A stretch of 64,000 nt of DNA from Ectocarpus siliculosus (Eukaryota; Sar; Phaeophyceae; Ectocarpales; Ectocarpaceae), in NCBI GenBank assembly GCA_000310025.1, contig FN649735.1, forward strand, positions 2,864,229 to 2,928,228, given 5' to 3'. The notes under the pieces are model-generated. The model was not told the DNA's origin. It ran no database searches and was given only the letters and a program-made list of their open reading frames with translations. The translations under genes were made by a program, and so were the position numbers. Positions 1 to 11,033 of the stretch are shown here, piece by piece. Each line of letters starts with the position of its first letter. Position 1 is the stretch's first letter.

Positions 1-727
1 GCATGCTTGGCCCGTGTGCATTGGTACCCCTGAAATTAAAAAATTAAATTTTGAAGTTGTTTTTTTTTTTTGAACCCCTTTTTTTTTGCCCCCCCCCCCC
101 CCCCCCGATTTTTGGGCTGCGTGAGTTGTTGGCCAACGTTTCAAAGTTGTGTTTCATAAGTTGTTCGTGCGTGCGTGCACACGGCATTGTTTGTGTTTTC
201 GTCGTGTTTCCTCTATTGTGGGGGGGCTGTCGTGTCTTCGTAAAATACAACGTGGCGCCGCCACTTACAGTAGTGTCCTGTGATCGGACCTCTTCATGAC
301 ACTGCCATGGTGCAGGGCGCACGTCTTGAAGTAGCTATTTTTGGCATTTTTGGTTTTGGCTGAGCACAGCGGATAAGGAAGCACGCCTCGGGCTCGCCTG
401 CTCTTCTGACAACTTTTCTTCTGCCCGGGGCGATTGTGGGTGTTTATAAGGTTTGGCTGAGACGGTCGTGCTTGTCTTTGAGTTCCGGCGAATACCGCCA
501 GAGAGAGTGTCCCGTTTCTCTGTGGTGGGTGTTCCCTCTTGCATCGCTGCGCTTGTCGCGGTTTCACAAACGAATGGACTGATTGAACGAACTCGCTTAT
601 CGTGCGGTGCGTCATTTGGGCTGGAAGAGCTCGATGCGTGTCGTAGAACGGGTGAAAACGGTTGCGCTTAATGTGGCTCCCCCCCCTGCCCCCTCATCCT
701 TGTGGAGCATGGCCTGGGCCGGCGAAA

Positions 728-825
728 GCCCGACATATCGCTCCGTCCCAGCATTGCGGGAATGCGAGGTCTATGGTCTAACGACTACGGCATGCGTTTA
801 GCATGAGTACCCCCCTCCCCCCCCT
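728..825 (+). repeat. Interspersed repeat, copy 1 of 3 (CGACTACGGCATGCG family)
   Basis: A block of about 100 bases contains the phrase GGTCTAACGACTACGGCATG followed by a C-rich tail. Related blocks lie at about 25500-25610 and 35683-35775. All three run from a GC-rich head through this core to runs of C. This copy is intergenic and the other two are intronic or in untranslated sequence. The family is not one I can name. Confidence 0.7.
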
Positions 826-1907
826 TCCTCCGGAGGCGATCTTGCTCCAGCGGGGTTCGTACTGTTTCGAATGAACTCCTTTCCGACCAGCCGTACGAAT
901 TCATGTCAAAATTCTAACATTGTATGTAGCGTGGTGGATTTCGAACGGAAATGTCTCGTCGGTGCGTTGCGTCCCCAAAACTGGAAATTAACACAAATCC
1001 TCAAACGAAGCACTCAAGCATTATTATGGGGTCAAAACAGGGGGGGGTTGTCAGCCAGCCAGCCACCCGCCGTGAAGAGCATCCGTGCAGAAATGCAGCA
1101 GCACTGCTGTACGTACGATATCTACCGCTTCCGCTGCAGGTTCCTCCATGAATCGAGGTGCTGAGTTGTCTATGGAGAAAGATTGGTGATTGCGGGGGCT
1201 CCTTGGTGTTTCGAACCGGCTTGGTTGGTTGGTCGGATCTGCAATACATGTACACGCACGGAGTTGCGGAGGATCCCTCTGTCTTGCAGCTTGGGAAACG
1301 GGGGGTCAGCACATGGCCAACCCCCGCACCCTCATCATTTTCAAATTTCAAACATCGTCGACCCTTTTCAAAAATAAAAAATAGCTGGTGTGCCATGCTC
1401 TGGCTCAGTGCCAATCACTCCACCCTCTGTGCTGGCACCCCGCGTGATCGAGGGGCACTGGGGAGAAGCTTGCTGCTGCGAACACGAGATCCTGCTGACC
1501 GAGGAGGAGCCAGAAGTAGTGGGACTCGAACTGAGAGTGAGTGGTAGATGAAAAAGACACGTGTTCTTCTTTCGTTCCCGCTCTGCAGTCTGCAGTCGTG
1601 AGTCTCTGCCGTAAACATGAGACAACAACCGTGCCCAAGGCTATGCACAGCAGGAGCATGGCCCTCTCTTAGTTTGCTGACAAGTGCAACAGTGGCGTAA
1701 TCCGACCGACTCGTACGTGTGTATTGCTGTAGTGTGTAAAGCAGGTGTGCTCGTTCAAAACAACATGTCCTATCAAAGGCAAGGGCCTCAACAACAAACA
1801 TCTGTTCCTGGGTAAGTCCATGTTCTTCGTATGGATGCGGCGGAATCCGCGTGTCGGCGTGTTGGCCCCGGTTTTTCTCCCTCTCTGTCCAGGTGCAGTT
1901 GTGGGTA

Positions 1908-1955
1908 TATCTCGAATGGGTAGTCTTTCTGTGTGTGTTTTTATTATTCCTTAAT
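1908..1955 (+). repeat. Short repeat, copy 1 of 3 (GGGTAGTCTTTCTGTG)
   Basis: The phrase GGGTAGTCTTTCTGTG follows a TCGAATG or TCGATCG start and is followed by a T-rich stretch. It recurs at about 2586-2632 and 9787-9838. The copies at 1908 and 9787 share about 45 bases and probably reflect the tandem duplication. The 2586 copy is a shorter, separate match. Confidence 0.6.
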
Positions 1956-3794
1956 TGTTGTTGATCCTCACTCAGGAGAAATCGCCGCGTTCTTGTATCT
2001 AGCACGAGCTGTTGTTACGGACAAGAATGGCCCCCCTCTAGCTCGGTTTCAACTTTGCCTCGAAGAAAACACATGGTTCTTCCAAGAGCTCCAGTAGAAG
2101 GCAGATGGAAATGTTTCGATGTGTAATGATGTGCATATTATTCATACAGTATGCATACATACCACATGTTCTTTTTTGTTTTAGTGTTCATCACCCAAAC
2201 TACTGCTGTATGATGTACATAGGGGGGATGAATGACCCCCCTCCCCCCAGTCGGGCGGGCGGCCACAATGCGCGGGAAGTCTGCCCAGATAGTGCGTACG
2301 AAGGTGTGAACGGTTGTACGGGTTTTTGTGGGAAAAAAATATAAAAAGTGGTGTGTCCGTGGTGATAGATTTGTTGAAGGTAGCGGTGTGTAAAATGTAT
2401 CCATCTACACAGCATGTATGTAGTCTATCTATCACAGACTTTTTATTTGGTTCTAGAACCAGCTGGCACACTGATACAAGTCTTTCAGTGCATAGGCTTA
2501 AACAAACTCAAAGTAAGCCCAGCTTCCAACCGGTTTCCCTCCACTCACTGTAAAGACTTCAGGACATACATCCCTCTCGACTGGGTTTATATCTCGATCG
2601 GGTAGTCTTTCTGTGAGATTATCTTCACTTTCTAGAAGGGTCGAAGAGATTGAACCATGATGTGCAGCAGGTACGTACAGTATGCGGATGAACTACGTTA
2701 ATACGGTTACAGTAGGCGCGAGGAATGAATGGTTCATTCCATGTGAATAGTGCGCACGTGGCAGTGATCGGTTGTTAGGGAGGTTGAAGGTTTTGCGTGT
2801 GTGTATATTCATCCGAGACGATGTATTGAACACATAATCACTCGCGGTTCTACAGATGGATTTGTTCATCACGGAAAAGAAGAGTAAATGACACTGCCGT
2901 GTTGGTGGTCTCGACTCGGAGATCGCGAGTTCTACTGTGAAACACACGTGCGACGGAGCTAAAAAGGCATGGGCGTGAGGGTATGGACGAGAATCATACG
3001 AGCCCTTGAGAGGGATGGGCGACAATAGGCTCGCTGCCCGGAGCGGCAGGATTTCCGAAGCGTCAGAAAAATGACGACATTGTTTTTGGCTATCGTCATC
3101 GTATTAGACTCAGCGCTCGTGTAAAAGTGGGTGTAGAGTTGTATGGTGACGCACAGTTTTGGCGTCTATTGTATTGAGCGATGGCCGCAGCACGGAGAAG
3201 TACATGCACAGCATCTCAGGTATCAACCTCAATGTTGGCAAGATCGTTCTCACGGGACAGTACACAGCAGTTCGAGCATGGGTGAGGTTGTAAAGCGGCG
3301 TGCGGTTGGTTGTGATATGGTGTACACATATCTTCTGTAAGGAATTCGTTCAACAGGTACTGCATGTGGAACGACTGAAGCGCAACAGGTACGTGCAACG
3401 GCTGAAGGAAGAGGGATGTACTCCTATGTTAAACATCGAACCGAGGCCGACGGAAAAAGTCGCCAGCATGGTCATCAGGCGATCGATCCATATTCGCATG
3501 GAATCGCAATCATCAATGTCGTGGATGTTCGCAGTTTCCGCGTGGCAACTGAGTTTGTCAACGGGTACCAGTTGAGACGACACTACGCAATTTTGTTGCA
3601 GAACGGCGTACGGTGACAAGAGTTCGCTTGTTATTGATGTTGCGCGACCAATACAAAAAAATCGACCCCAGGTGCGTCCACTCTAAAATCAAGTCTAGTG
3701 ACACGCGTCATCCTGTGAGTATATATTTTACATGATCAGCTCTCACAGCACTTCTGCCGGGTAAGAGCACCAATCTGCGGCCACACAGAAGAGT

Positions 3795-3900
3795 TCCTCC
3801 CCCTGCTGCCCCCTACCCACCCCTCCTGCGGTGCTTGCCTTCGGTTTTTAACGAGAGAAGAGTGCAGCACTCTTTTCCCTCGAAGTGTACACACGAACTA
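3795..3900 (-). repeat. SINE 3' tail fragment
   Basis: Read on the minus strand, this stretch carries the same 3' tail as the two longer SINE copies at 15.6 and 45.6 kb: a GAGGGAAA-like start, a CTTCTCTCG segment, an A-rich stretch, then CACCGCAGGAGG and a G-rich end. No tRNA-like head is visible next to it, so it is probably a 5'-truncated copy. Confidence 0.55.
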
Positions 3901-4095
3901 CGCGGCGCTTTCCATGACCAGGAACGCAGGCGAGAAAATACTCAACATATTACATGAAAAGCTCGCTCACGGCGGTGGTTCGAAAACCCCTTGACCCTGG
4001 CCGCGAGGTTGCGAGGATACCAACTAGATTACGGGAGTGACCATAGGCACCACATGTTTATGGCCGTTGGGCACCTAGCTTCGTACTCACTCGAA

Positions 4096-7000
4096 GTACT
4101 GACTGATTTGGGTCACTTCCAGAGCGGAAAATAGGCAAAAACTTCGGTAAAGTGGCCAATCTCCTGCACGTTTTGGATACGTCGGGGGCAGACGCACAAT
4201 TTGGGCGGTGATATTTTGTATAGTTGGTAGACTTGGGCTAGGCCGCGGTGCTTCGCACGCGTTCGTTCTCATCTTCCAGATAAAACACCTTTTGCTAATA
4301 CTTTGGTGATGAGCGGAGTTGATTTCATGAGGCGCCCTTCGTTCGTTAACTGGTTGATTGTGTGGGAGTTGTCGCTTTAGAGCTTGACCGAATATTCCAT
4401 CGGGCAACTCTTACTCCCTCGAACCGTACATGCCGCATCGGAGACCGTGACAAGCGTTTCGCAGAGAGCACTGGTGTAAAGCCCAAGATGGGTCGTGAGA
4501 CACCTGTCCAGTCGTTTTCGCTGTTTTTTCTGGTAGTCGGCAAGTGGCAATTGTGAGCGATTTCCCGTTTTCTGCGTGCCAGCGGTCTCGGTCCGTTTTC
4601 GCGGCTCGATGTGTACAGTAGTTAGCGTCTTGTGGCAGTTAAGAAATTTAGCCTCGAAGAACTCGGAATCTAAGAACTTGAGCACAGTTTCTGAGTTCGG
4701 TTAAGAACCCTAAACAAACCCGATACCAGCGGCCATAGTAGCACAACCCCAGGAACTAAGAACCCCACGGCCTAAACTCAGGGTTCTAAAGTGCGGGCGC
4801 TATCTGTTTGAGTGGAAACGAAACCAACTCGTCAAGGAACCACCGCAAAGAAAGCTGGTTTCCTGTCTCATTTGTCGAGGTCACAGCACACTTTCGCATC
4901 TGTCAGGTCCCATGTAGTCAGGAACCTAATCCGCACGCTGCTTCGTGCCTTGCGCATTTGATGGGCTAAGGGCGCCGCGAGAAGGAAACGCTTCGACTCA
5001 GCTGATACCACACCCGTCCGTCCTCTGTTTCGATTTTCCCGAAATCTTTGGAACTCCGTTCAGGTGGCAGGCAATCCCGTCGCCAGGCTGTCTTCCACGA
5101 TCAGGGAACAGCAACTCGTAGACTGCCAAGAGTGCTTGCGGCAGCCGCAGCCCCAAGGGAAATCAAGCAATGCCCTATAACTATCTGCACGATGCTGCCT
5201 TTCGGGGCAACGCCAAACTCACAAAAACCCTGCTTGCGACGGGCGCGGTGGACGTCAACGAAATCACGGAAGAGGGGTGCACTCCCCTGATGATATCCGC
5301 CCAGAATGGACACGGTGGTGTGACTCAGTTGCTCATCGACGCTGGTGCCGACCTGGACGCCGTTACCGAAGAAGGCGTGACGGGCCTTCACCAAGCCGCC
5401 GATGGCGGGCACTCGGAAATCTTGTCGATGCTGGTGAAGGCTGGTGCGAACCCCGACACTCAAACATACAACGGAAGCACCCCGCTGTACGATGCGGCGT
5501 TCCATGGCCACCTCGACATCGTCAGGGAGCTCCTCCGCTTGGGCGTGAGGCAGGCCTTCCCGAGGAGGCAGTCGGATGGGTCGACCCGCGTTGCGTTGGA
5601 TGTGGCGGCGCAAAAGGGGTTCACGGAGGTGGTCCGTGAGCTGATCCAGCACCGCGGGATCAAGGCGTGTGTGGGTCAAGATGCCGGCGTAACTGCTCTC
5701 GACTTGGCCGCGAAGCATCAACGGGTCGATGCCATGAGGCTGTTGCTGGCCGCGGGGGTCGTGGACACGGGCGATTCTTTGTTCACGGCCGCCGACTGTG
5801 GCCGTGACAAGGCCGTCAAACTTCTCCTGCAGCAAAAGTGGGCCACCCCTGGAGCCGGCTACGTGGACAGCCGCAACGACTATCAATGCACGCCCCTGTT
5901 CGTTGCTGTCGCCGCCGCGGCCCCGAAGGTCGTGAGGTTGCTGCTTGACGCCGGGGCTAATGAGAGGCTGACCAGACCCGTGTCGTACTCGTTCCGCGGG
6001 CCGTTGGAGAACGAGACTCTCCTGGAGCTCGCGAACCGCAACCTTGGTTGTGAGATGCACAAGGGCCAATGCGCGACGGAGGAGGAAATGAATCGTCTGG
6101 AGGAAGTCCGGCGCTTGCTGCTGCGAGTGGAAACCGTTCGCGCGATATCCTGGCTCTGGGGCACTACTAGCCCTGTGTACGCCGCCCCACTGGGGACTGG
6201 TACCAACAGAGGCGCCAGGGGAGGGGCGTCGGGGCTAGGAGTCTATATCGCGAGGCGCGAAACCAGAGCGCACTGTGGCTCCCTCCTGGCAACCATGTTG
6301 AGGTAAGCTATTCCGGTACCAACCTTGTACAGAGATGCGCGGATTGACGTTGACCACCTAAGATGTGGTAGTTGGGAGCGTTTGTCAACATCCAGATGTA
6401 TCACGGTCCACCCTGCGGGCTACTCTCTTGTTGTCCCATTTGCACATTCCACTGGCGAACACCTCGTCCTTTAGCAAGCCAGTTCGTCCTGTGGGTTGAC
6501 GTTGATCGGATTTTACTGGAGTTTGATCTACAATGTTGTTCGAAATCTCGGAACTCATTTTGAGTGAAATTTCCGTGTATCGCAGGACGGCCTGATTTCA
6601 TGTGTTGTGTGTACATCTCCACTAGAGGGCGTTGTTATGTGCGCTGCAGTCCATCTGGGACAGAGAAAACGAAAACCCTTTATATCGATAATCGCACTGC
6701 GTGGGCTCGTCATCGGTTCGCCCCCGCTGCGTCCAGGTACTCGGGCAAGACGTGAACGGGCCCGTTTCAACCGATTAGAGCCAGCTTGCTCCCAGACGTT
6801 CTCGGCGGCGCCGACGGACGGACGTGTATTTTTTTTAACGTCCTCGCAGCTCCTAACCCAGCCGTGCGCGCTTGCCTATGCCTTGTAAATTGGGCGTTTG
6901 ACTTCGTGCATTTGGTGGAGAGACCGCTGGATTCGCGAACTTCGCTCGGACCGCTTGCGATTTTGCGTTTTCGGCCAAACTGCAGCAGCGGGCCCCATTT

Positions 7001-7260
7001 CTGGATCAATTTCTTCCTTGAGACGCCTGGTAGCAACAGCTGTGACTGGACTCCACAATGCAGCCCCGCAAATGTGGGGGTGGAAAATGTATGAAAGCAC
7101 TGCGGTTGAACCCTTTCATCATGTCATTTTAGTGTGTGGGAAAAAACAGTATCCTTGTAGAATCGGTTGGACCCTTCTTCAGCCGCAGCCACAGGAGGGA
7201 ACTGTTTGGGACTTTCCGAATGCGATTCCGCGGAGAGCGAAGAGAAACAGAGCAGCGCAT
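4096..7260 (+). repeat. Tandem segmental duplication, copy A (ankyrin unit)
   Basis: This stretch aligns by eye with about 10131-13220: upstream flank, ankyrin coding region and about 900 bases downstream. Landmarks present in both copies are GATTTGGGTCACT in the 5' flank, GATGTGTCACGGTCCA-like sequence after the coding exon, and the GGTACTCGG block about 430 or 360 bases further on. Weaker similarity further upstream (about 110-700 against 7650-8230) suggests the original unit was 6-7.5 kb. Non-coding parts have diverged more than the coding parts, so the duplication is not very recent. Confidence 0.8.
5170..6755 (+). CDS. Ankyrin-repeat protein (first tandem copy)
   Basis: This is a soluble protein built mostly of ankyrin repeats, a protein-binding fold; the partner is unknown. 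The main exon starts at the ATG of MPYNYLHDAA and runs to 6302. About eight repeats are visible, with signatures such as GCTPLMISAQNGH, GVTGLHQAADGGH, GSTPLYDAAFHGHLDIV and RVALDVAAQKG. The C-terminal 100 residues are not ankyrin and include a Trp-rich AISWLWGTTSP segment. I saw no signal peptide or membrane helix. Unspliced, the frame ends at 6306, but that TAA lies inside a strong AG|GTAAGC donor. A matching acceptor at 6736 would add the short exon 6737-6755, encoding a tail Y-S-G-K-T and a stop, for 383 residues. The neighbouring copy keeps the same arrangement, which supports the splice. Compared with that copy, one 33-residue repeat is missing near the N terminus. Gene call firm, 3' exon inferred. 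Confidence 0.85.
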
Positions 7261-10200
7261 TAGATGTGCATGTAGTCATGGACTCTCTGAGATGTTCGGA
7301 GAGCCTACAATGTGTATCAGGAACGTGAGTTGCATCTCGTGGGAGATGTCCAATACGCTTGCTTGTCGTTACGTACGTGTGAAGGCAAAGTTTGTAGGTT
7401 AGACCACGACAGAGCATTACTCACGTATGACAGCACCCGATCTTGGATTAATCAACAGCAGCACATTGGTTATTGCTCAAGTGTAAGAACATACCGCGTG
7501 TGTTCTATTCGGACAAGCTCCAGCCGACCACATTTTCATGTCGGCTGCGCCCACGAATGACTAGACTACATCAGATGCACCAGCAAGCCAACGCTGAAAA
7601 GCAGCAGCATTGGATGCCCGTTTTCCTTTGTCGCTCTGTCATTTTGGGCGGTTTGTGCTTGTTGCCCCGTTTCAAAGGTGTGTCTCATAACTTGTTGTGC
7701 GAGCTTGCACATGTCATTGTTGTTGTCGCCGTTTTTCTCTAATCTAGAAGTTAGTATAGGTCACGGTTGCTACTTCGTTCTTCAACTTGGCGCCGCTTTT
7801 TGGTATCTCTCACTTCGGAGGAAGACACGGATCGGACTTATGCGTATCGCGTATTGTGGGTAGGGCGCACGTTTCGAAAGAACTATTCCTTTCATTTTTA
7901 GTTCATGGCTGCGAACAGAAGACGAAAAAAGCATTCCTTCGCTTGTTTCAAAACTACTTGTCGCCTATTGCTGGCTTTTTCGAGGTTGTTAGCAGAAACG
8001 GTGTTCTTGCGTGTCTTCGTGTTTTGACGAGTACGATCGGAGTCCCGTTTCTCCGCTGTGTGTCTTTTTCCACCCTTTCATGTATGGTACTTCGCTGCGT
8101 TTGTCGCAGTTTTCACGATGAACTGCCTGACGGAACGGATTGTGTGCCAAGTGCCATGTGCTATACGTATAGATATAGCGTTTTGACGTGTCGTACAGCG
8201 GGTGAAACGGCTGGCTGCGGATGACACTTCTCCCCCCCCGAAGAAGGTGTTCTCCTATCCGACCAGCTTTTCGCGGGAGGGCAAGACGCCAGTGTTGCGG
8301 GGGGCGGGGCTATATTATGCATGGCAATACCCGATCACGCTCACCGTCATTCGTGGATTTCGTATGGTGAAAATCAGAAACGAACCGGTAGGTAGTAGCT
8401 GGGCGCCATCCTCCGCCCGTCGTGCATGAAACAACATGTGTGTGTACCGACACCTCGTCGCTCCTACAGTACATGTAAGTATCATCTACGCTGCTTGCGG
8501 TGAATACCTCCACCAATCAAAGCGGCCATATGCGGACTACAACACAAACGACAGCGAGCGGTGCGCTGATAAGACAATGTATAAGAACAAAAACTGGAGG
8601 GAGGGTTGGTTGGCGGACCCGGCGGACCGGGCACTACGGAGTTTGTCGACGTCCTGTGCTGTCGACGTGCACCATCGATGCAGGGCATGCTGTGAATGCT
8701 TACCACGCTCCTGTGTGATAGTATGCTACAACTTTGTGGTGGCTACATTGCGCAGTGTCATATGACATGATGCCGTTGTCGATTCCGTCGGATCCTTCAA
8801 GATCCTTTGCTAGGTTTGCCTTGGGATCATTTACACGGGGGGTCCGCACATGGCTTTTACTGTACACACGGACGTACACCCCTGCCAAGTTTCAAACGCG
8901 GGTCAGCTTTCCAAGAAAAACTGTCTACCGTGGACCTGGAGAGCACGAGACTGGAGAGCACCCACACTCATTTCTGCTGGCACTCCGCAGTTTCGCAGGG
9001 CACCGGTAAGCCTGCTGACCAAGGACCCTGAAGTTTCTGGGGATGTGGGATTCTCTGGGCCTGGGACGCTGGAGGATGTGCCTCGATAATTCCCCCTCCT
9101 TTGCATTGTGTAGACAAACACGTTCCCAAAGGCTACACACACAGAAGATAGACGCACCTCCCTTGCTTATTACCTGGCCGGCGCAGCAATGGAGAACTCG
9201 GACCGGCTTGCATGTACTCTAATCACGTGTATGAGAGGTTGTGTGCGTTCATTAGAAACCAACAGGGGCGATCATCTGGGGGAGCTATCGTTCTGGCTCT
9301 CTGCTCACCCTTTTTTTTTTCCACTTGAATGGCCTAGGAATGCGGCGGAACCCAAATCAGTACGTCTTGGGCTCTTGGCATTCCCTTTCCCTGGTTATCT
9401 TCGCTCCGGCTGCCGGGCACACGTACAAATTCGCGTTGCTCCTTATGGGTAAATCGCGAAATGTCATTTTTCATTTGACATGATAGTTCAGGGAACGGAG
9501 ACCCCTATGTCGCTCGCTCTGTCACAAAAACATGACATATATGAGACACACAAGACAGCTACCAAACTGTCTTGTTGAGCCTGTTACCCGCAGGGGAGAT
9601 GTACCTATATGCTGTCTGGGAAACCGTAGACATACAGGTACTTTCTGACGCTATGAATTCATTGCTAATCTGTCTCAGACTCTCTTCTATGATAGAGATG
9701 AATTCGTTATGTCATATTAAGAAAAATAACAATAAAAAAACGCGCACATGATTCAAGTTTCAAGAGCCCGCAAGAAATCAGATGTAGTATAACTCGAATG
9801 GGTAGTCTTTTCTGTGTGTGTAATTATTTTTCCTTAATACCTCTATAATACAAAGTCGTTATTCGGTTTCACGGTTGAAGAGGGAACGGCACGGCTGAAG
9901 CTTAATCTTTCGCGCGAAATCAAAATCAAGGCAAGCACCGCAGAAGGAACACAGATACAAGTAATCTCCTGTTGCCGTCCTTCCCCCTGTGTGACCCCGG
10001 CCGGTGCGTCTAGAAATCGTATCAAAAGGTATTAAGACAGGTCAGAACGAACGACTTCAAAAATTCTACATGCACACCATATCATAGCCACCGTATGTTG
10101 GTGCTTATAGATACCAAGCTGTGTCACCGAAGTTCTGGCCGATTTGGGTCACTCTACCAGAAGGATGCAATTGGGGAAAGTGGCACGAGTTCGGTCAAGT

Positions 10201-11033
10201 GACCAAACCTCCTGTATTTTGCAGATACGTTCCGAAGTATGCATAGACGTATCTACTGTTGATGTATTTGGCGGAGATAAAACATATGGGCGGTTTTGGA
10301 TGCTGCTTGCGTTTGGCGTGGATCGAATAGTGTAGACCGACCATGACCACCCTAGTGCAGATCAGATATTCTAGCCTCTTACTGTCACACGGTTGATGGC
10401 CAGGCCGCTCTTCGATTGCCCAGGTTGCGCGTCAGTAGAGAGCCTTGCACAGGATTCTTTTGATGCGCTCTTTCAGCTGGTTGAGTGGGGCATCGCAGAG
10501 CTTGATAAGCGTTTGACTCCTGCTGTGTACTGCATGCCCCCAAGATGACCCTTGAGAAGGGACGGCTGTCCAGTGTTTTTGGTTTTCTTCAACGCTGTCG
10601 GCGATGGCAATCGTTGGCGAAATCCCTGTTATGCTTTCCGGCGGGCTGTTTTCGAGTTTCGATGTGTACGGGTGCATAGAATCATTGCTGGCGTCCTTTC
10701 TCACTGGTCGAGGTCACAACGTAGTTTCGCCGCATATGTCCAGGGACACGGGGCCGTCTGGAAGCCGCACCCCTCTTCGTGCCCTGTGCATCTGAGGGTT
10801 GCTGGTGCCACGGTAGGTAAATGTTTCGCCTCAGCTGACTCCACCAATCCGACTTCCCTTTTTGTTTTTTCCCTCAGTTTTGGAACACTTCTCAGGTGGC
10901 AGGCAAACCCCTTACCACTGCCAGGCCGCGGCTCGCGACGAAGCGGGGGCCAGCCTGTCTGATCTAGGAACAAGAACACGTATCGTAGACTGCTGCTACT
11001 CAAGGTATCAGCAGCACCAAAGGTGACCCAGCA
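6756..11033. other. Inter-copy region between the two ankyrin genes
   Basis: I support no gene here. The stretch to about 7260 is the conserved 3' flank of copy A. From about 7650 to 8230 the sequence matches about 110-700, and from about 10131 it is the 5' flank of copy B. A GGGTAGTCTTTTCTGTG repeat lies at 9787-9838 and a SINE tail at about 9870-10000. Open frames on both strands are short and show no family signature. Confidence 0.55.
9870..10000 (+). repeat. SINE 3' tail fragment
   Basis: On the plus strand the phrases GGGAACGGCACGGCTGAAG, TTTCGCGCGAAAT and CAAGCACCGCAGAAGG occur in the order seen in the tails of the fuller SINE copies at 15.6 kb and 45.6 kb. The tRNA-like head is absent or beyond recognition. 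Confidence 0.5.

Larger units (their letters stand above)
1..5169. other. Gene-poor, repeat-rich leader region
   Basis: No gene can be supported here. The first 120 bases hold T and C homopolymers. Around 110-700 the sequence is recognisably related to about 7650-8230, so the tandem duplication that carries the ankyrin genes begins here. Stretches near 3180-3290 and 3470-3616 on the plus strand read like short pieces of protein but have no clear start, splice sites or family, so they may be decayed exons. The last kilobase, from about 4100, is the conserved upstream flank of the first ankyrin gene. Confidence 0.6.

Noticed and set aside
5101-6069. Long minus-strand open frame opposite the ankyrin gene
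   Set aside because: It is the antisense reading of the GC-rich ankyrin exon and has no domain of its own.
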